This document shows positions 32,006 through 41,534 of a stretch of DNA of 64,000 nt, piece after piece; positions within the stretch are counted from its first letter, which is position 1, and each line of letters starts with the position of its first letter. A model generated the notes under the pieces. It was not told the DNA's origin and searched no databases. It worked only from the letters and a program-made list of their open reading frames with translations. This DNA comes from Edaphobacter sp. (GTDB lineage Bacteria > Acidobacteriota > Terriglobia > Terriglobales > Acidobacteriaceae), in contig NZ_JAPWKF010000009.1 of assembly GCF_028283685.1 (NCBI RefSeq), forward strand, positions 62,001 through 126,000, given 5' to 3'. The position numbers and the translations under genes are program-made.

Positions 32006-32932
32006 TCAGGATGCGGGATAGGTGGGTACCGGCTCGGCGGTGGGAAGCAGTTCGGTGATGAGAATTCCGGCGAAGATCAGCGCGGCTCCGGCGAGGGAGC
32101 GGGAGCCGAGGCGCTCTCCCAGGAAGAGAAACGAGATCAGCCAGGCAAAGACGGGCTCCATCGTGAGCAGAAGAGCTGTGTGCGTCGGCGGAAGGTGTTG
32201 CTGGGCCCAGCTTTGGATGGTGAAGGCGGCAGCGGTGGCGATGAGGCTGGTGATCCCGAGGGCGATCAGCAGGCGCGGCGTGAGATGCAGGTGAAGCGGA
32301 CCGCCGAGCGGCAGCGTGATCGCCATGATGAGTGCGGCAACGGTGATCTGCAGGGTCGCCAGCTGGGCGATGGGGACGCGAGGCGAGGTGTGCGCCAGAG
32401 CCAGCAGGTGGCCGGCGAAGGCGATGGCACAGAGGAGGGTGAGCAGGTCCCCAAGGCCGATGGAGGCGAAGAGGCCGCTCCAGGCGGTTCCGGCGGGCGT
32501 GGTGAGCAGAAGCAGGCCGCAGAATGCCAGCAGGGCTCCGAGGAGCGCTGTCCAGCGGGGTGCGTGCGCCGAGGCGGGACGGATGGCCGGGATTGCGGTC
32601 AGCAGAGGGACGAAGACGACGACCAGGCCGGTGATGAATGCAGACTTCGCGGCGGTCGTGCGCGCGAGGCCCGCGGTCTGGAACTGGTAGCCCGCCGCGA
32701 GAAAGATGCCGACGACCAGACCGGAGAGCAGCGTATTGCGATTGAGGTTCCGCAGGCTGCGGTGGTTGATGACGATGAGCGCGAGCGCGGCGATGCTCAT
32801 GCGCAGCATATTGAAGAGCAGAGGAGAGGCATCCTGCAGAGCGTCTTTGACGAGGGCGAAGGTCGCGCCCCAGACGGCGACGACGAAGAGCAGCAGGAGA
32901 TGCGCGATGGTCGAAGGACGAAGTCGAATCAT
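32006..32932 (-). CDS. EamA/DMT-family transporter
   Basis: About 308 residues with ten hydrophobic segments, arranged as two EamA repeats. The first repeat starts AHLLLLFVVAVWGATFALVK, the second around residue 150 (WSGLFASIGLGDLLTLLCAIAFAG). The sequence WAQQHLPPTHTALLLTMEPVFAWLISFLFLGERL near the C-terminus is a typical DMT signature. Such proteins export metabolites, amino acids or drugs; the substrate is not predictable. The ATG at 32932 is preferred over an in-frame TTG at 32938. It is alone on its strand, between the M20 peptidase and the protease genes. Confidence 0.9.
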   Translation of the reverse strand: MIRLRPSTIAHLLLLFVVAVWGATFALVKDALQDASPLLFNMLRMSIAALALIVINHRSLRNLNRNTLLSGLVVGIFLAAGYQFQTAGLARTTAAKSAFITGLVVVFVPLLTAIPAIRPASAHAPRWTALLGALLAFCGLLLLTTPAGTAWSGLFASIGLGDLLTLLCAIAFAGHLLALAHTSPRVPIAQLATLQITVAALIMAITLPLGGPLHLHLTPRLLIALGITSLIATAAAFTIQSWAQQHLPPTHTALLLTMEPVFAWLISFLFLGERLGSRSLAGAALIFAGILITELLPTAEPVPTYPAS

Positions 32933-33033
32933 GGGCAAGACGCGTCAGGAAAGCGATGGTGGTGCGGCTTGGTTTTCAGTGGATTTACTGATTCGAGTGT
33001 AGATGGTCCTGCCGTGTGCGATGCAGGCGGATT

Positions 33034-34308
33034 TTACGGGGTAGTTTGGATCGCTGCGCCGGAGTCGTGTGCGGCGGCCTCGAGGGAGAGCTGCGGCGCG
33101 ATCTGGGTGCAGGCGAGAAGCAGCAGCAGAATGCGGCGCAGTGCGATCTCGCGGCCGCTGGGGTCGTACCACTCGTCGAGCGTGTGAATGCTGCCGCCGA
33201 TTCCGCCGGTGCCGATGGCGATGGCGGGAATGCCGAGCGAGAGGGGCAGGTTCGCGTCGGTCGACCCGAGGCGCTGCTCGGTGGAGAGGTTGAGGTGACG
33301 GTCGACGGCGTGCAGCATGGTGAGCAGCCCGGATTGCTTGGGCAGGGCGGCTGCCGGGCGGTCGCCGATGGCTTCGATGTGAAGGATGATGGGCGCGGAG
33401 AGGCCGGTGTAGGGGGCGACGGTCTCCTCGAGGATGCAGCGGATGCGGGCGGCGGTCTCCTGCATGTGAGGCGAGGAGGTGGAGCGCAGCTCGATGAGGG
33501 CAGTCGCGGAGGAGGGAATGGAGTTGACCGAGGTTCCTCCGGAGATGTAGCCGACGTTGAGGGTGGTGAGTGGCTCGACGGAGAGGGGCAGCTCGGCGAT
33601 GGAAGACAGCGCGGTGCTGAGCAGGAGAATCGGGTTGGGCGCCCCGGCATCGGACCAGGAGTGACCGCCGGGGCCGGTGACGGTGACGCGGAAGCGCATG
33701 CTGCCGAGGCCGCTGGTGACGACGGCGGTTGTGCCGCTGCCCTCCAGCGCGATGGCCGCGGCGATGCGTCCGCGATAGGCTCCCCGGGTGAAGAGGTGAC
33801 GCATACCGCGCAGATCGCCCTCGCCTTCTTCGCCGACGTTGGCGGCAAACAGGATGGTTGCCGGGGTATGGATACGGGCGAACTGCAGCGCGGCGGCGAG
33901 GGCGAGCAGCGCGGAGAGACCGGCGGCGTTGTCGCAGACGCCGGGGCCGAGGATGCGGGAGGAGTCGGCGTCTTCGACGGGCTCGCAGTCGGTTCCCGGC
34001 GGGAAGACCGTGTCGAGGTGCGCGGAGATGAGAATGACGGGGCTGTCGGGCTCGGCGTCTTCGCAGGTGAGTTCGCCGAGGGCGTTGCCTTCGGCGTCGA
34101 TGTGCAGGTGAGTCAGGCCGAGCTGGCGGAAACGCTCGAGAAACCATGCAGCGCGCTCCTGCTCGGCGAAGGGGGGCGCGGGGATGCGAACGGCTTCGAG
34201 CAGCCAGCGGCGCACCTGCAGCTGATGCAGATGAAGCCAGTAAAACGCGCGGTGCACTGCCGTCATGGTGGCGAGACGGGTAATGCGCTGATAGGTCGAT
34301 GCGGACAT
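33034..34308 (-). CDS. M20-family zinc aminoacylase/peptidase
   Basis: A 424-residue cytoplasmic protein of the M20/M25/M40 metallopeptidase clan. The metal-binding motif SAHLDTVFPPG (about 94), the second ligand region GPGVCDNAAGLSALL (about 121) with VGEEGEGDLRG (about 156), and the dimerisation domain containing GPGGHSWSDAG (about 215) are all visible. The closest styles are tripeptidase T-like or carboxypeptidase/deacetylase members; the exact substrate is unknown. It starts 50 bases beyond the truA stop on the same strand, so the two may be co-transcribed. Confidence 0.88.
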   Translation of the reverse strand: MSASTYQRITRLATMTAVHRAFYWLHLHQLQVRRWLLEAVRIPAPPFAEQERAAWFLERFRQLGLTHLHIDAEGNALGELTCEDAEPDSPVILISAHLDTVFPPGTDCEPVEDADSSRILGPGVCDNAAGLSALLALAAALQFARIHTPATILFAANVGEEGEGDLRGMRHLFTRGAYRGRIAAAIALEGSGTTAVVTSGLGSMRFRVTVTGPGGHSWSDAGAPNPILLLSTALSSIAELPLSVEPLTTLNVGYISGGTSVNSIPSSATALIELRSTSSPHMQETAARIRCILEETVAPYTGLSAPIILHIEAIGDRPAAALPKQSGLLTMLHAVDRHLNLSTEQRLGSTDANLPLSLGIPAIAIGTGGIGGSIHTLDEWYDPSGREIALRRILLLLLACTQIAPQLSLEAAAHDSGAAIQTTP

Positions 34309-34362
34309 GCTCTCTTCTGGAAGAGTAGCGCGAGGCGCAAGGGGGAAGCGACAGCGGGGCCA

Positions 34363-35160
34363 CTATTCGTAGTCGACGTTGACCAGGAAGAGTCCCTGCG
34401 GTGGTGCCGTGGGGCCGGCGGCGGAGCGGGCCCGGGCGGCGAGGATGGAGGGGAGATCTGCGGCAGGGGTGCGGCCGCGGCCGACCTCGACGAAGGTGCC
34501 GACCAGGTTGCGGACCATGTGATGCAGGAAGCCGGAGCCTGTGATGCTGTAAATGATGAGGTCGCAGCCCTGCGGATCGGAGCGCCGCTCCCATGTGGAG
34601 GTGAAGATATGGCGGACGGCGGAGTGCGGCGGATGGGGTTTGCCATCGGCAGGATCGTCATTGCGGGTAGCGAGATCGGGGTCGACGGCGGCGAAGGAGG
34701 TGAAGTCGAAGCTGCCGACGATGAAGGATGCCGCCTGCTGCATGGCGGAGACGTCGAGCGGCCGGAGGCAGTTCCAGACGAAGGGGGCGAGAGTCGGCGG
34801 ACAGACCGTGGCCGGGCAGATGCGGTACTCGTAGGTCTTACGGCGCGCACTATGACGGGCGTGGAAGTGGTGGTGGGCGGGCTCAATGGAGACGATGCGG
34901 ATACTGCCCGGCAGCCTGTTGTTGAGGGCGCGCTGCAGGTTGGAGGCGGGGATCGTGGCTGCGATCGAGATGGAGACGACCTGACCCAGGGCGTGAACGC
35001 CGGTGTCGGTGCGGCCCGAGCCCTGAGGCAGGATGGTCTCGCCGGTGACGCGTTGGATCGCCTCGGCCAGGGTGCCCTGGACGGTGGAAAGACCCGGCTG
35101 AACCTGCCAGCCATGATAGGGGGTGCCGTCGTAAGCGACGATGAGCTTCCAGTGGAACAT
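34363..35160 (-). CDS. truA: tRNA pseudouridine(38-40) synthase TruA
   Basis: A 265-residue TruA. It has LIVAYDGTPYHGWQVQPG at the N-terminus, the catalytic Asp52 in GSGRTDTGVHALGQV, FHARHSARRKTYEYRI (about 104) and the C-terminal FLHHMVRNLVGTFVEVGRG motif. It isomerises uridines at positions 38-40 in the anticodon arm of tRNAs. The ATG at 35160 begins right at the family start; an in-frame ATG at 35223 adds 21 Pro-rich residues of no known domain. It is followed on the same strand by the M20 peptidase gene. Confidence 0.95.
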   Translation of the reverse strand: MFHWKLIVAYDGTPYHGWQVQPGLSTVQGTLAEAIQRVTGETILPQGSGRTDTGVHALGQVVSISIAATIPASNLQRALNNRLPGSIRIVSIEPAHHHFHARHSARRKTYEYRICPATVCPPTLAPFVWNCLRPLDVSAMQQAASFIVGSFDFTSFAAVDPDLATRNDDPADGKPHPPHSAVRHIFTSTWERRSDPQGCDLIIYSITGSGFLHHMVRNLVGTFVEVGRGRTPAADLPSILAARARSAAGPTAPPQGLFLVNVDYE

Positions 35161-35519
35161 ACGACTAATTGGGACGGTAACACGAAAGGAAGGCGGGACG
35201 GGGAAAGGGGGGTGCTCAGGCAACAGCAGGGATTGCTATACTTAGCCGGTCGTAACTCCGTGAAAATTTGGCCGGGCAGGGAACGAAGACGGGAACGCGT
35301 GCGTATCAAAGGCCATCCCCGCCCGCTGCCGGTACAAAGAGCGGGCGAGGCTCATCTTTTTCGCGTCTTCAGCGGGGCGATGAACGTACTAAAACTACGT
35401 CATCAAGAACGACTGAAGTCACCCCTGGTTTTAGCGGACAGGGAAGAGGCACCGGGAGTATGCGTCCGGGGAGATCTCTGTCCGGTTGTACGGTACTGAG
35501 AAGAGTTGGAGAGCTTATC
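35161..35519. promoter_or_regulatory. Long divergent gap before the TolC-family gene
   Basis: About 360 bases between divergent truA and the outer-membrane channel gene. It contains TGCTATACT near 35233-35241, a good extended -10, but no well-placed -35. An open frame runs through the last 250 bases in phase with the TolC gene; it reads as Arg/Gly/Thr-rich filler without protein character, so it is regarded as leader. Confidence 0.35.
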
Positions 35520-37634
35520 GTGAGATTAAAGGATTTGCAGGCGGCGACAAGTGTTGTTTTGCTGCTGATGAGTGTGACCACCCCATCGTCGCTGGCTCAG
35601 CAGACCCAGACCAGTCCAACGGTCCCTGCCGCATCGCAGCCGACGGTGATCGATACGACGGGCAATCCGGCATTTCCCCAGGCCCCGGCGCCAAAAGCGA
35701 CGGAGCCGCTCTATCTCAGGGATACGAAGGTCGATTACACGCAGCCCAAGAGCCACCTCTGGAACCCCATTGCGCCGTACACGCCGCGCTCGCTGGAACA
35801 GCCTCGGCTGGGCAATACGCCACGGCTGGATCAACTGCTTCGCGACGGCAAGATCTACCTGAGCCTGGCGGATGCGGTCCAGCTGGCTCTGGAGAACAAC
35901 TACGATATCGAGATCGCGCGCATCAACCTGGATATCGCCGATACCGACATTCTGCGCACCAAGGGCGGATCGACGCTGCGTGGTGTCTCGACCGGCCTGG
36001 TGACGAACACCCTGGGCGGGACGACCTCGACGGTCAGCGGGGGCGGCGGACCGGGCGGCACCTCCAGCGCATCGGGTGGCAGCGGCACCGGCGCCTCGGG
36101 CCTGGTGCTGAGCACCAACGCCGGCGGTCCTGCGGTCGAGCCGCTTGATCCTGTGCTGACGGGCACGCTGCAGTACGAGGCGGCGAACACGCAGCAGGCG
36201 ACGACCTTTATTACCGGCACCAATACCCTGAATCAGAACACCGGGTCGTACAACTTCGGCTATCAGCAGGGATTCCGCACAGGTACTCTGTTCAACTTCA
36301 CCTTCAATAACTCGCGGACGACGACGAACAGCTTGCGGTCGAACTACAGCCCGCAGGTGAACTCGACCTTTCAGGCGCGGGCGACGCAGCACCTGCTGCA
36401 GGGGTTCGGCCTGTGGCTGAACAGCCGTTACATCATCCAGGCGAAGAACGACCGCCGCATTACGGACTCGGCCTTCCGGCAGCAGCTTCTGTACACGGTG
36501 AGCCAGGTTGAGAATATTTACTGGGGGCTGGTGAGCGCGTACGAGGACGAGCAGGCGAAGGAGCGCGCGCTGGCGCAGTCCACGCAGCTGACCTCCGATA
36601 ACCGCAAGCAGCTGGAGATCGGCACGCTGGCTCCGCTGGATGTCGTCAACTCTGATGCCGCGGTGGCTACGGACAAGCAGGCGCTGGTGGCGTCGAAGAC
36701 GAATCTTGAGTACCAGCAGCTGCTGATGAAGCAGGCGGTTGCGCGCAACCTGAATGATCCTCAGCTTTCCAACGCTCCGGTTATTCCGACGGATCGCGTG
36801 AGTCTCGACCGTCTTCCTGAGGAAGACACCCCGATCGAGGATCTCGTCAAGCAGGCCTACGCGAACAATCCCCAGATCGAACAGGCTTCGCTGAACATGA
36901 AGAACAACGAGATCACGATCAAGGCATTCAAGAACAATCTGCTGCCGACGGTCGATGCGTATGCCTTCTATGGCGGTTCGGCCCTTGGCGGCGCACAGAA
37001 CCCTGCCCTGCAGTGCACGGATGCGAGCGGAAACGCGACCGGCCCGTGCCCTCCAGGAACCAGTCCGAATGCATCCTACGGCAATACTCTTAAGAACACC
37101 TTTAACAACTCCTTTCCGGATAAGGGTGTCGGCGTGAACATTACGATTCCGTTGCGCAACCGGGTGGCCCAGGCCGATCAGGCGCGTTCGCAGCTGGAGT
37201 ACCGGCAGTCGCAGATGCGTCTGCAGCAGCTCTACACGCAGATCCGGATTCAGGTGATCAACGGGCAGTATGCGTTGACCAACGACCGTGCGCAGGTGCA
37301 GTCGGCGCAGGCCTCGCGTGACTATGCGGCGCAGAGCCTGGATGCCGAGCAGAAGAAGTACCGCCTGGGAGCTTCGACCACGGCCCTGGTCCTGCAGCAG
37401 CAGCGTAGTCTGGCGACGGCGGACAATACGCTGATCTCGGCGACGGCGGTTTACGCCAATGACCGTGTCGCGCTGGGACAGCTGCTCTCCAATCTGCTGG
37501 ACAAGTACGGCGTTCGTATCGAAGAGGCCGCCAGCGGGGACATCTCCACGCAGCCTGCGATCCCGGGGCTGACGGCTCCAAAGGCGCCGGCTCCTCCAAA
37601 GCCGATTACCGCGCCGTCTGCTCCTCCGAAGTAA
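35520..37634 (+). CDS. TolC-family outer-membrane efflux channel
   Basis: About 704 residues. VRLKDLQAATSVVLLLMSVT is a signal peptide; the GTG at 35520 has GGAGAG about seven bases upstream. An N-terminal Pro/Gln-rich region (30-110) is followed by the two outer membrane efflux repeats: LADAVQLALENNYDIEIARI (about 118) and a second one around 370-420 with long helices, and the coiled-coil segments SQVENIYWGLVSAYEDEQAK and YRLGASTTALVLQQQRSL. A Gly/Ser/Thr-rich insert sits around 165-200. It forms the outer-membrane tunnel of tripartite pumps. Its partner here is not adjacent; the HlyD-type adaptor at 4.9 kb is one candidate. A strong terminator follows. Confidence 0.85.
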   Translation: MRLKDLQAATSVVLLLMSVTTPSSLAQQTQTSPTVPAASQPTVIDTTGNPAFPQAPAPKATEPLYLRDTKVDYTQPKSHLWNPIAPYTPRSLEQPRLGNTPRLDQLLRDGKIYLSLADAVQLALENNYDIEIARINLDIADTDILRTKGGSTLRGVSTGLVTNTLGGTTSTVSGGGGPGGTSSASGGSGTGASGLVLSTNAGGPAVEPLDPVLTGTLQYEAANTQQATTFITGTNTLNQNTGSYNFGYQQGFRTGTLFNFTFNNSRTTTNSLRSNYSPQVNSTFQARATQHLLQGFGLWLNSRYIIQAKNDRRITDSAFRQQLLYTVSQVENIYWGLVSAYEDEQAKERALAQSTQLTSDNRKQLEIGTLAPLDVVNSDAAVATDKQALVASKTNLEYQQLLMKQAVARNLNDPQLSNAPVIPTDRVSLDRLPEEDTPIEDLVKQAYANNPQIEQASLNMKNNEITIKAFKNNLLPTVDAYAFYGGSALGGAQNPALQCTDASGNATGPCPPGTSPNASYGNTLKNTFNNSFPDKGVGVNITIPLRNRVAQADQARSQLEYRQSQMRLQQLYTQIRIQVINGQYALTNDRAQVQSAQASRDYAAQSLDAEQKKYRLGASTTALVLQQQRSLATADNTLISATAVYANDRVALGQLLSNLLDKYGVRIEEAASGDISTQPAIPGLTAPKAPAPPKPITAPSAPPK

Positions 37635-37657
37635 GCCAGGAGCAGGCAGCAAACTCA

Positions 37658-37692
37658 GCAAAGCCCGGGCAATGGCCTGGGTTTTGCTTTTT
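37658..37692 (+). terminator. Intrinsic terminator of the TolC-family gene
   Basis: A 13-bp stem (37658-37670 with 37675-37687, two G-T pairs) with an AATG loop is followed by five T residues. It lies 24 bases after the stop. Confidence 0.85.
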
Positions 37693-37761
37693 GGGAAGCG
37701 CGGCTGTTGCATCGACCGCGAGAAGGATTGCGGGCAGCCAAGTCGACTACACTTGAAGGAT

Positions 37762-39921
37762 ATGGATCAGGGACAGCAGACCAGCACGTTGAACGGACTT
37801 TCCCGCTCGGCCTCGGCGTATCTTCGCTCGGCCATGCATCAGCCGGTGATATGGCACGAGTGGGGCGAAGAGGCGTTTTCGCTGGCTGAAGAGCAGGGGA
37901 AGCCGATTCTTCTGGATATCGGCGCCGTCTGGTGTCACTGGTGTCATGTGATGGATCGCGAGTCTTACGAGAACGAGACGACGGCGCAGATCATCAATGA
38001 GCACTTTATTGCGATCAAGGTGGATCGCGACGAGAGGCCTGATGTCGATACGCGGTATCAGGCAGCGGTATCGGCGATCAGCGGACAGGGAGGATGGCCG
38101 CTCACGGCTTTTCTGACTCCCGATGGCAAGCCGTATTTTGGCGGCACGTATTTTCCGCCGGAGGATCGTCATGGACGTCCGGGACTGCCGCGCGTGCTGC
38201 TGACGATGGCGGAGTCGTTTCACACGCGGCGCAGCGAGGTGTACGAGTCGGCCGAGAGCGTAATGGCTGCCGTCGAGCACAACGAGAGCTTCATGGGGCG
38301 CGCGGGCAATCCGGGACCGGAGCTGGTGGCCAAGATCGTCTCCTCCATCCTGCAGCAGTTCGATGCTCGCTCGGGCGGCTTTGGATCGCAGCCGAAGTTT
38401 CCGCACTCGGGGGCGATCGATCTCCTGATGGATGCCTCGTCGCGCGTCTCGGTGGGCGCGGGAGCGGTGAAGGGAGAGGATGTGCGTACGGCTGCCTTCT
38501 CTACGCTGCAAAAGATGGCGCGAGGCGGTATCTACGACCATCTGGCGGGAGGATTTCATCGCTACTCGGTGGACGAGCGGTGGGTGGTGCCGCACTTCGA
38601 GAAGATGTCGTATGACAACAGCGAGCTTTTAAAGAACTACGTCCATGGATTTCAGAGCTTCGTCGATCCCGAGTTTGCCCGCATTGCGCGGGAGGTGATC
38701 GGCTGGATGGACGAGTGGCTGAGCGACCGCGAGCGCGGAGGTTTCTACGCCTCGCAGGACGCTGATTTTTCGCTCGACGACGACGGAGATTACTTCACCT
38801 GGACCTACAACGAGGCGGCGAAGGTGCTGACGGCGCAGGAGCTGTCGGTGACCAGCTCGTACTACGACATCGGCGAGATCGGTGACATGCACCACAATCC
38901 GGCGAAGAATGTGCTGCACGTGCGGGGAACGCTGGAAGGGGTCGCCAAGGCGAATGCGCTTCCACTGGAGCGGGCGAAGGAGCTGCTGGCTTCCGGCAGG
39001 AAGAAACTGTACGCGGCCCGGCTGGAACGGCCGGCGCCATACATCGATAAGACGATCTATGTTGGCTGGAACGGCATGTGCATCTCGGCGTATCTCGAGG
39101 CGGGCCGGGTGCTGGACATGCCGGAGGTTCGCCAGTTCGCGCTGAAGTCGCTGGACCGCATTCTGTCCCAGGCCTGGGATCCGCTGATCGGGATGTCGCA
39201 CGTCGTCGCTTATGGTGATGGTGAGCCTGCGGCACGTCGGATTGCAGGCGGACTGGATGATTATGTCTTCGTCGGAAACGCCGCGGTGGATGCCTGGGAG
39301 GCGACCGGAGAGATGCGCTACTACGAAGCGGCTACTGCGATCGCCGACGCGGTCATCGGGCGCTTCTACGACACGGCGGGCGGGGGCTTCTTCGATACCG
39401 AGGCCAACAGGGATGGTGAGAAGCGCTATGGTGCGCTGACGACGCAGCGTAAGCCGCTGCAGGACTCGCCCACACCGGCCGGAAACTCGATTGCGGCCAC
39501 TTTGCTACTGCGGCTGGAGGCGCTGAACGACCGGGAGGACTACGCAGTGAAGGCGCTGGAGACGCTGGAGACCTTCGCGGGAGTTGTCGAGCACTTCGGT
39601 CTGTATGCGTCCAGCTATGGCCTGGCGTTGCAGCGGATGGTGCAGCGCTCGGTGCAGATCTGCATCATCGGAGAGGACGCGGAGGCTCGCCGCATGGAGT
39701 CTGTCGCGCTGGCGCGGTATGCGGTGAATAAAAGCGTGATCCGGCTTCGGCGTGAGCAGCTGACGACGTTGCCGCCGGCGCTGGCGGAGTCGCTGCCGCA
39801 TCTGCCGGGACTGCAGGACGCAGGGCATGGCACCGTGGCCGTGGTGTGCAGCAATAACGGCTGTCTGCCTCCGGTGACGACGGTGGATGAGCTGATCGCT
39901 GCGATGAACCAGGTGCTCTAA
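37762..39921 (+). CDS. DUF255 thioredoxin-fold protein (YyaL/SPATA20 family)
   Basis: About 719 residues. The N-terminal thioredoxin-like DUF255 domain (about 20-180) has the signature PILLDIGAVWCHWCHVMDRE, with cysteines at 58 and 61, and GGWPLTAFLTPDGKPYFGGTYFP. An alpha/alpha toroid domain like that of N-acylglucosamine epimerases follows (about 190-600), with EKMSYDNSELLKNYV and GFYASQDADFSL. The family is widespread but its reaction is unknown. Position 37762 begins the first protein-like stretch; a weak GAAGGA lies just before it. The next gene starts six bases after the stop, so they form an operon. Confidence 0.88.
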   Translation: MDQGQQTSTLNGLSRSASAYLRSAMHQPVIWHEWGEEAFSLAEEQGKPILLDIGAVWCHWCHVMDRESYENETTAQIINEHFIAIKVDRDERPDVDTRYQAAVSAISGQGGWPLTAFLTPDGKPYFGGTYFPPEDRHGRPGLPRVLLTMAESFHTRRSEVYESAESVMAAVEHNESFMGRAGNPGPELVAKIVSSILQQFDARSGGFGSQPKFPHSGAIDLLMDASSRVSVGAGAVKGEDVRTAAFSTLQKMARGGIYDHLAGGFHRYSVDERWVVPHFEKMSYDNSELLKNYVHGFQSFVDPEFARIAREVIGWMDEWLSDRERGGFYASQDADFSLDDDGDYFTWTYNEAAKVLTAQELSVTSSYYDIGEIGDMHHNPAKNVLHVRGTLEGVAKANALPLERAKELLASGRKKLYAARLERPAPYIDKTIYVGWNGMCISAYLEAGRVLDMPEVRQFALKSLDRILSQAWDPLIGMSHVVAYGDGEPAARRIAGGLDDYVFVGNAAVDAWEATGEMRYYEAATAIADAVIGRFYDTAGGGFFDTEANRDGEKRYGALTTQRKPLQDSPTPAGNSIAATLLLRLEALNDREDYAVKALETLETFAGVVEHFGLYASSYGLALQRMVQRSVQICIIGEDAEARRMESVALARYAVNKSVIRLRREQLTTLPPALAESLPHLPGLQDAGHGTVAVVCSNNGCLPPVTTVDELIAAMNQVL

Positions 39922-39927
39922 AAGGTA

Positions 39928-40473
39928 GTGGAACCAAGACTGATTGTTATCACCGGAGGCCCCGGCGCGGGGAAGACGGCGCTGCTCGACGAGTTGCAGC
40001 AGCGCGGTTTTGCGGTTGCGCCGGAGGTGGCACGGGAGATCATCCGCGAGCAGATGGCGTCGGGTGGCGATGCTGTGCCCTGGAGCAACAGGGAGGCCTT
40101 CGCTCGCCAGATGCTGGTGCGTTCCATCGGGCAGTGGCAACAGCTGCAGTCTGCCGAGGGGCTGGTGTTTGTAGACCGGGGAATTCCCGATACGCTCTGT
40201 TACGCACGGCTTGCCGGACTCTCACGGGAGATGCAGCAGGACGCTTATGCCGCCTGCTGCGAGATGCGTTATGCGACTCCTGTATTTATTGCGCCGGCGT
40301 GGCAGCAGATCTATGAGACCGACATGGAGCGGAAGCAGAGCTTTGAAGAGGCGGAGGCGACCTTCGAGCGCATGCGGGAGACGTACGAGGACTGCAGCTA
40401 TAGCCTGAAGCAGCTGCCGCTTGTCTCCGTCGGAGAGCGGGCGGATTTTGTGCTGCATGCGCTCGCTCTCTGA
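39928..40473 (+). CDS. P-loop ATPase/kinase of the AAA_28 type
   Basis: A 181-residue protein starting at a GTG. Walker A is GGPGAGKTALLDEL (about 10-23), and FVDRGIPDTLCYARL (about 80) is the Walker B/DRG-like segment of the AAA_28 family, in which a nucleotide monophosphate kinase-like fold is predicted. No signal peptide or membrane segments are present. It follows the DUF255 gene by six bases, so they are probably co-transcribed, but no functional link is known. A small-molecule kinase activity is possible. Confidence 0.75.
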   Translation: MEPRLIVITGGPGAGKTALLDELQQRGFAVAPEVAREIIREQMASGGDAVPWSNREAFARQMLVRSIGQWQQLQSAEGLVFVDRGIPDTLCYARLAGLSREMQQDAYAACCEMRYATPVFIAPAWQQIYETDMERKQSFEEAEATFERMRETYEDCSYSLKQLPLVSVGERADFVLHALAL

Positions 40474-40494
40474 CGGAGAGGTCCAGAGAGGTCT

Positions 40495-41436
40495 TCAAGC
40501 ACCGATGGACGGGGCGGCTGGGGGTGCGGTCGGGTCCGGCTTCTGTTGCATGATGAGCATGTTGGAGGAGACGCCGAGAGGGATGCCTTCTTTTTCGAAG
40601 GTGAGGATGATCCTTCGGCGCAGTTCGCGCAGAACGCCGTCGCGCTGATTGGCGCGGACGCGGATATTGACCGGGTAGATGACTTCGCGGCCGCGGATGT
40701 CGTTGACGCCGAGGATGTCGGGGTTGGAGATTGCGATATCGCGGAAGGCAGAGTCGTCGCGTACGTCCTGGGCCAGCGTTCGCAGCAGATCCATGACGCG
40801 GTCGGGGTTGGCGCTGGCGTCGACGGAGACGGACAGCGTTGCTACGGAGAAGTCGCGTGACTGGTTGGAGACAGTGCTGATCTGGCTGTTGGGGATGACG
40901 TAGAGGGTGCCGTCGCCGTCGCGCACGCGGGTGCAGCGCAGGGAGAGATCCTCGACGGTACCCTTGAGACCGGCGATAGCGACGACCTCGCCGACGTTGT
41001 ACTGGTCTTCAAGCAGGATGAGGATGCCGTTGATCATGTCCTTGAAGATGGACTGCGCGCCCAGGCCGATGCCGACACCGAGGATTCCGGCAGAGGCCAG
41101 GATCGGCTGGTAGGGAATGTCGAAGATCGTTAGTACCTGCAGAAAGGTTAGAAATCCGAGGATGCCGTAGGCCGTTGCACGGATGATGGAGGCCATCGTC
41201 CGCAGCTGCGCGGCGCGATGGAAGTTGCCCACCTGAAGCTCAGCGCGCTTTTTCAGGCGATTGACAAAGAACTGGACGATTCTCCAGAGAATGAAGGTAA
41301 CGATCAGTACAAACGCCAATTTGGGAAGCTTGGAGCTGACGAACACCGTGATGTCCTGGTGCCATTCCGTAGAGAGCATGTGAGATAGCTTTTCTTCCTG
41401 TGGGGCGTATTGCAGTAGCGCGGCCAGAAGATGCAT
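40495..41436 (-). CDS. Small-conductance mechanosensitive channel (MscS family)
   Basis: About 313 residues. There are three hydrophobic segments (about 35-55, 85-105 and 115-140). The last contains the pore helix ASAGILGVGIGLGAQSIFKD with the alternating Gly/Ala pattern that seals the channel, followed by the MscS beta domain (YNVGEVVAIAGLKGTVEDLSLRCTRVRDGDG) and a C-terminal alpha/beta domain. It opens under membrane tension to release osmolytes. The ATG at 41436 is preferred; a TTG at 41448 would add four residues. It converges on the AAA-type gene, whose stop is 21 bases away. Confidence 0.92.
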   Translation of the reverse strand: MHLLAALLQYAPQEEKLSHMLSTEWHQDITVFVSSKLPKLAFVLIVTFILWRIVQFFVNRLKKRAELQVGNFHRAAQLRTMASIIRATAYGILGFLTFLQVLTIFDIPYQPILASAGILGVGIGLGAQSIFKDMINGILILLEDQYNVGEVVAIAGLKGTVEDLSLRCTRVRDGDGTLYVIPNSQISTVSNQSRDFSVATLSVSVDASANPDRVMDLLRTLAQDVRDDSAFRDIAISNPDILGVNDIRGREVIYPVNIRVRANQRDGVLRELRRRIILTFEKEGIPLGVSSNMLIMQQKPDPTAPPAAPSIGA

Positions 41437-41534
41437 GATTACAGGCAACTCGCTTTCATTGAAGATTCCTGCTCTCAGAGTGCAGGATGCATAGGGTTGG
41501 ATGCAAAGCCGGAGTTGGGAAGGAGGGTGCGCTG

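Noticed and set aside
33016-35499. A plus-strand open frame of 827 codons opposite the M20 peptidase and truA genes
   Set aside because: It is Gly/Glu/Asp-rich with no domain, and the opposite strand codes for two recognisable enzymes. Long antisense frames are expected in GC-rich DNA.
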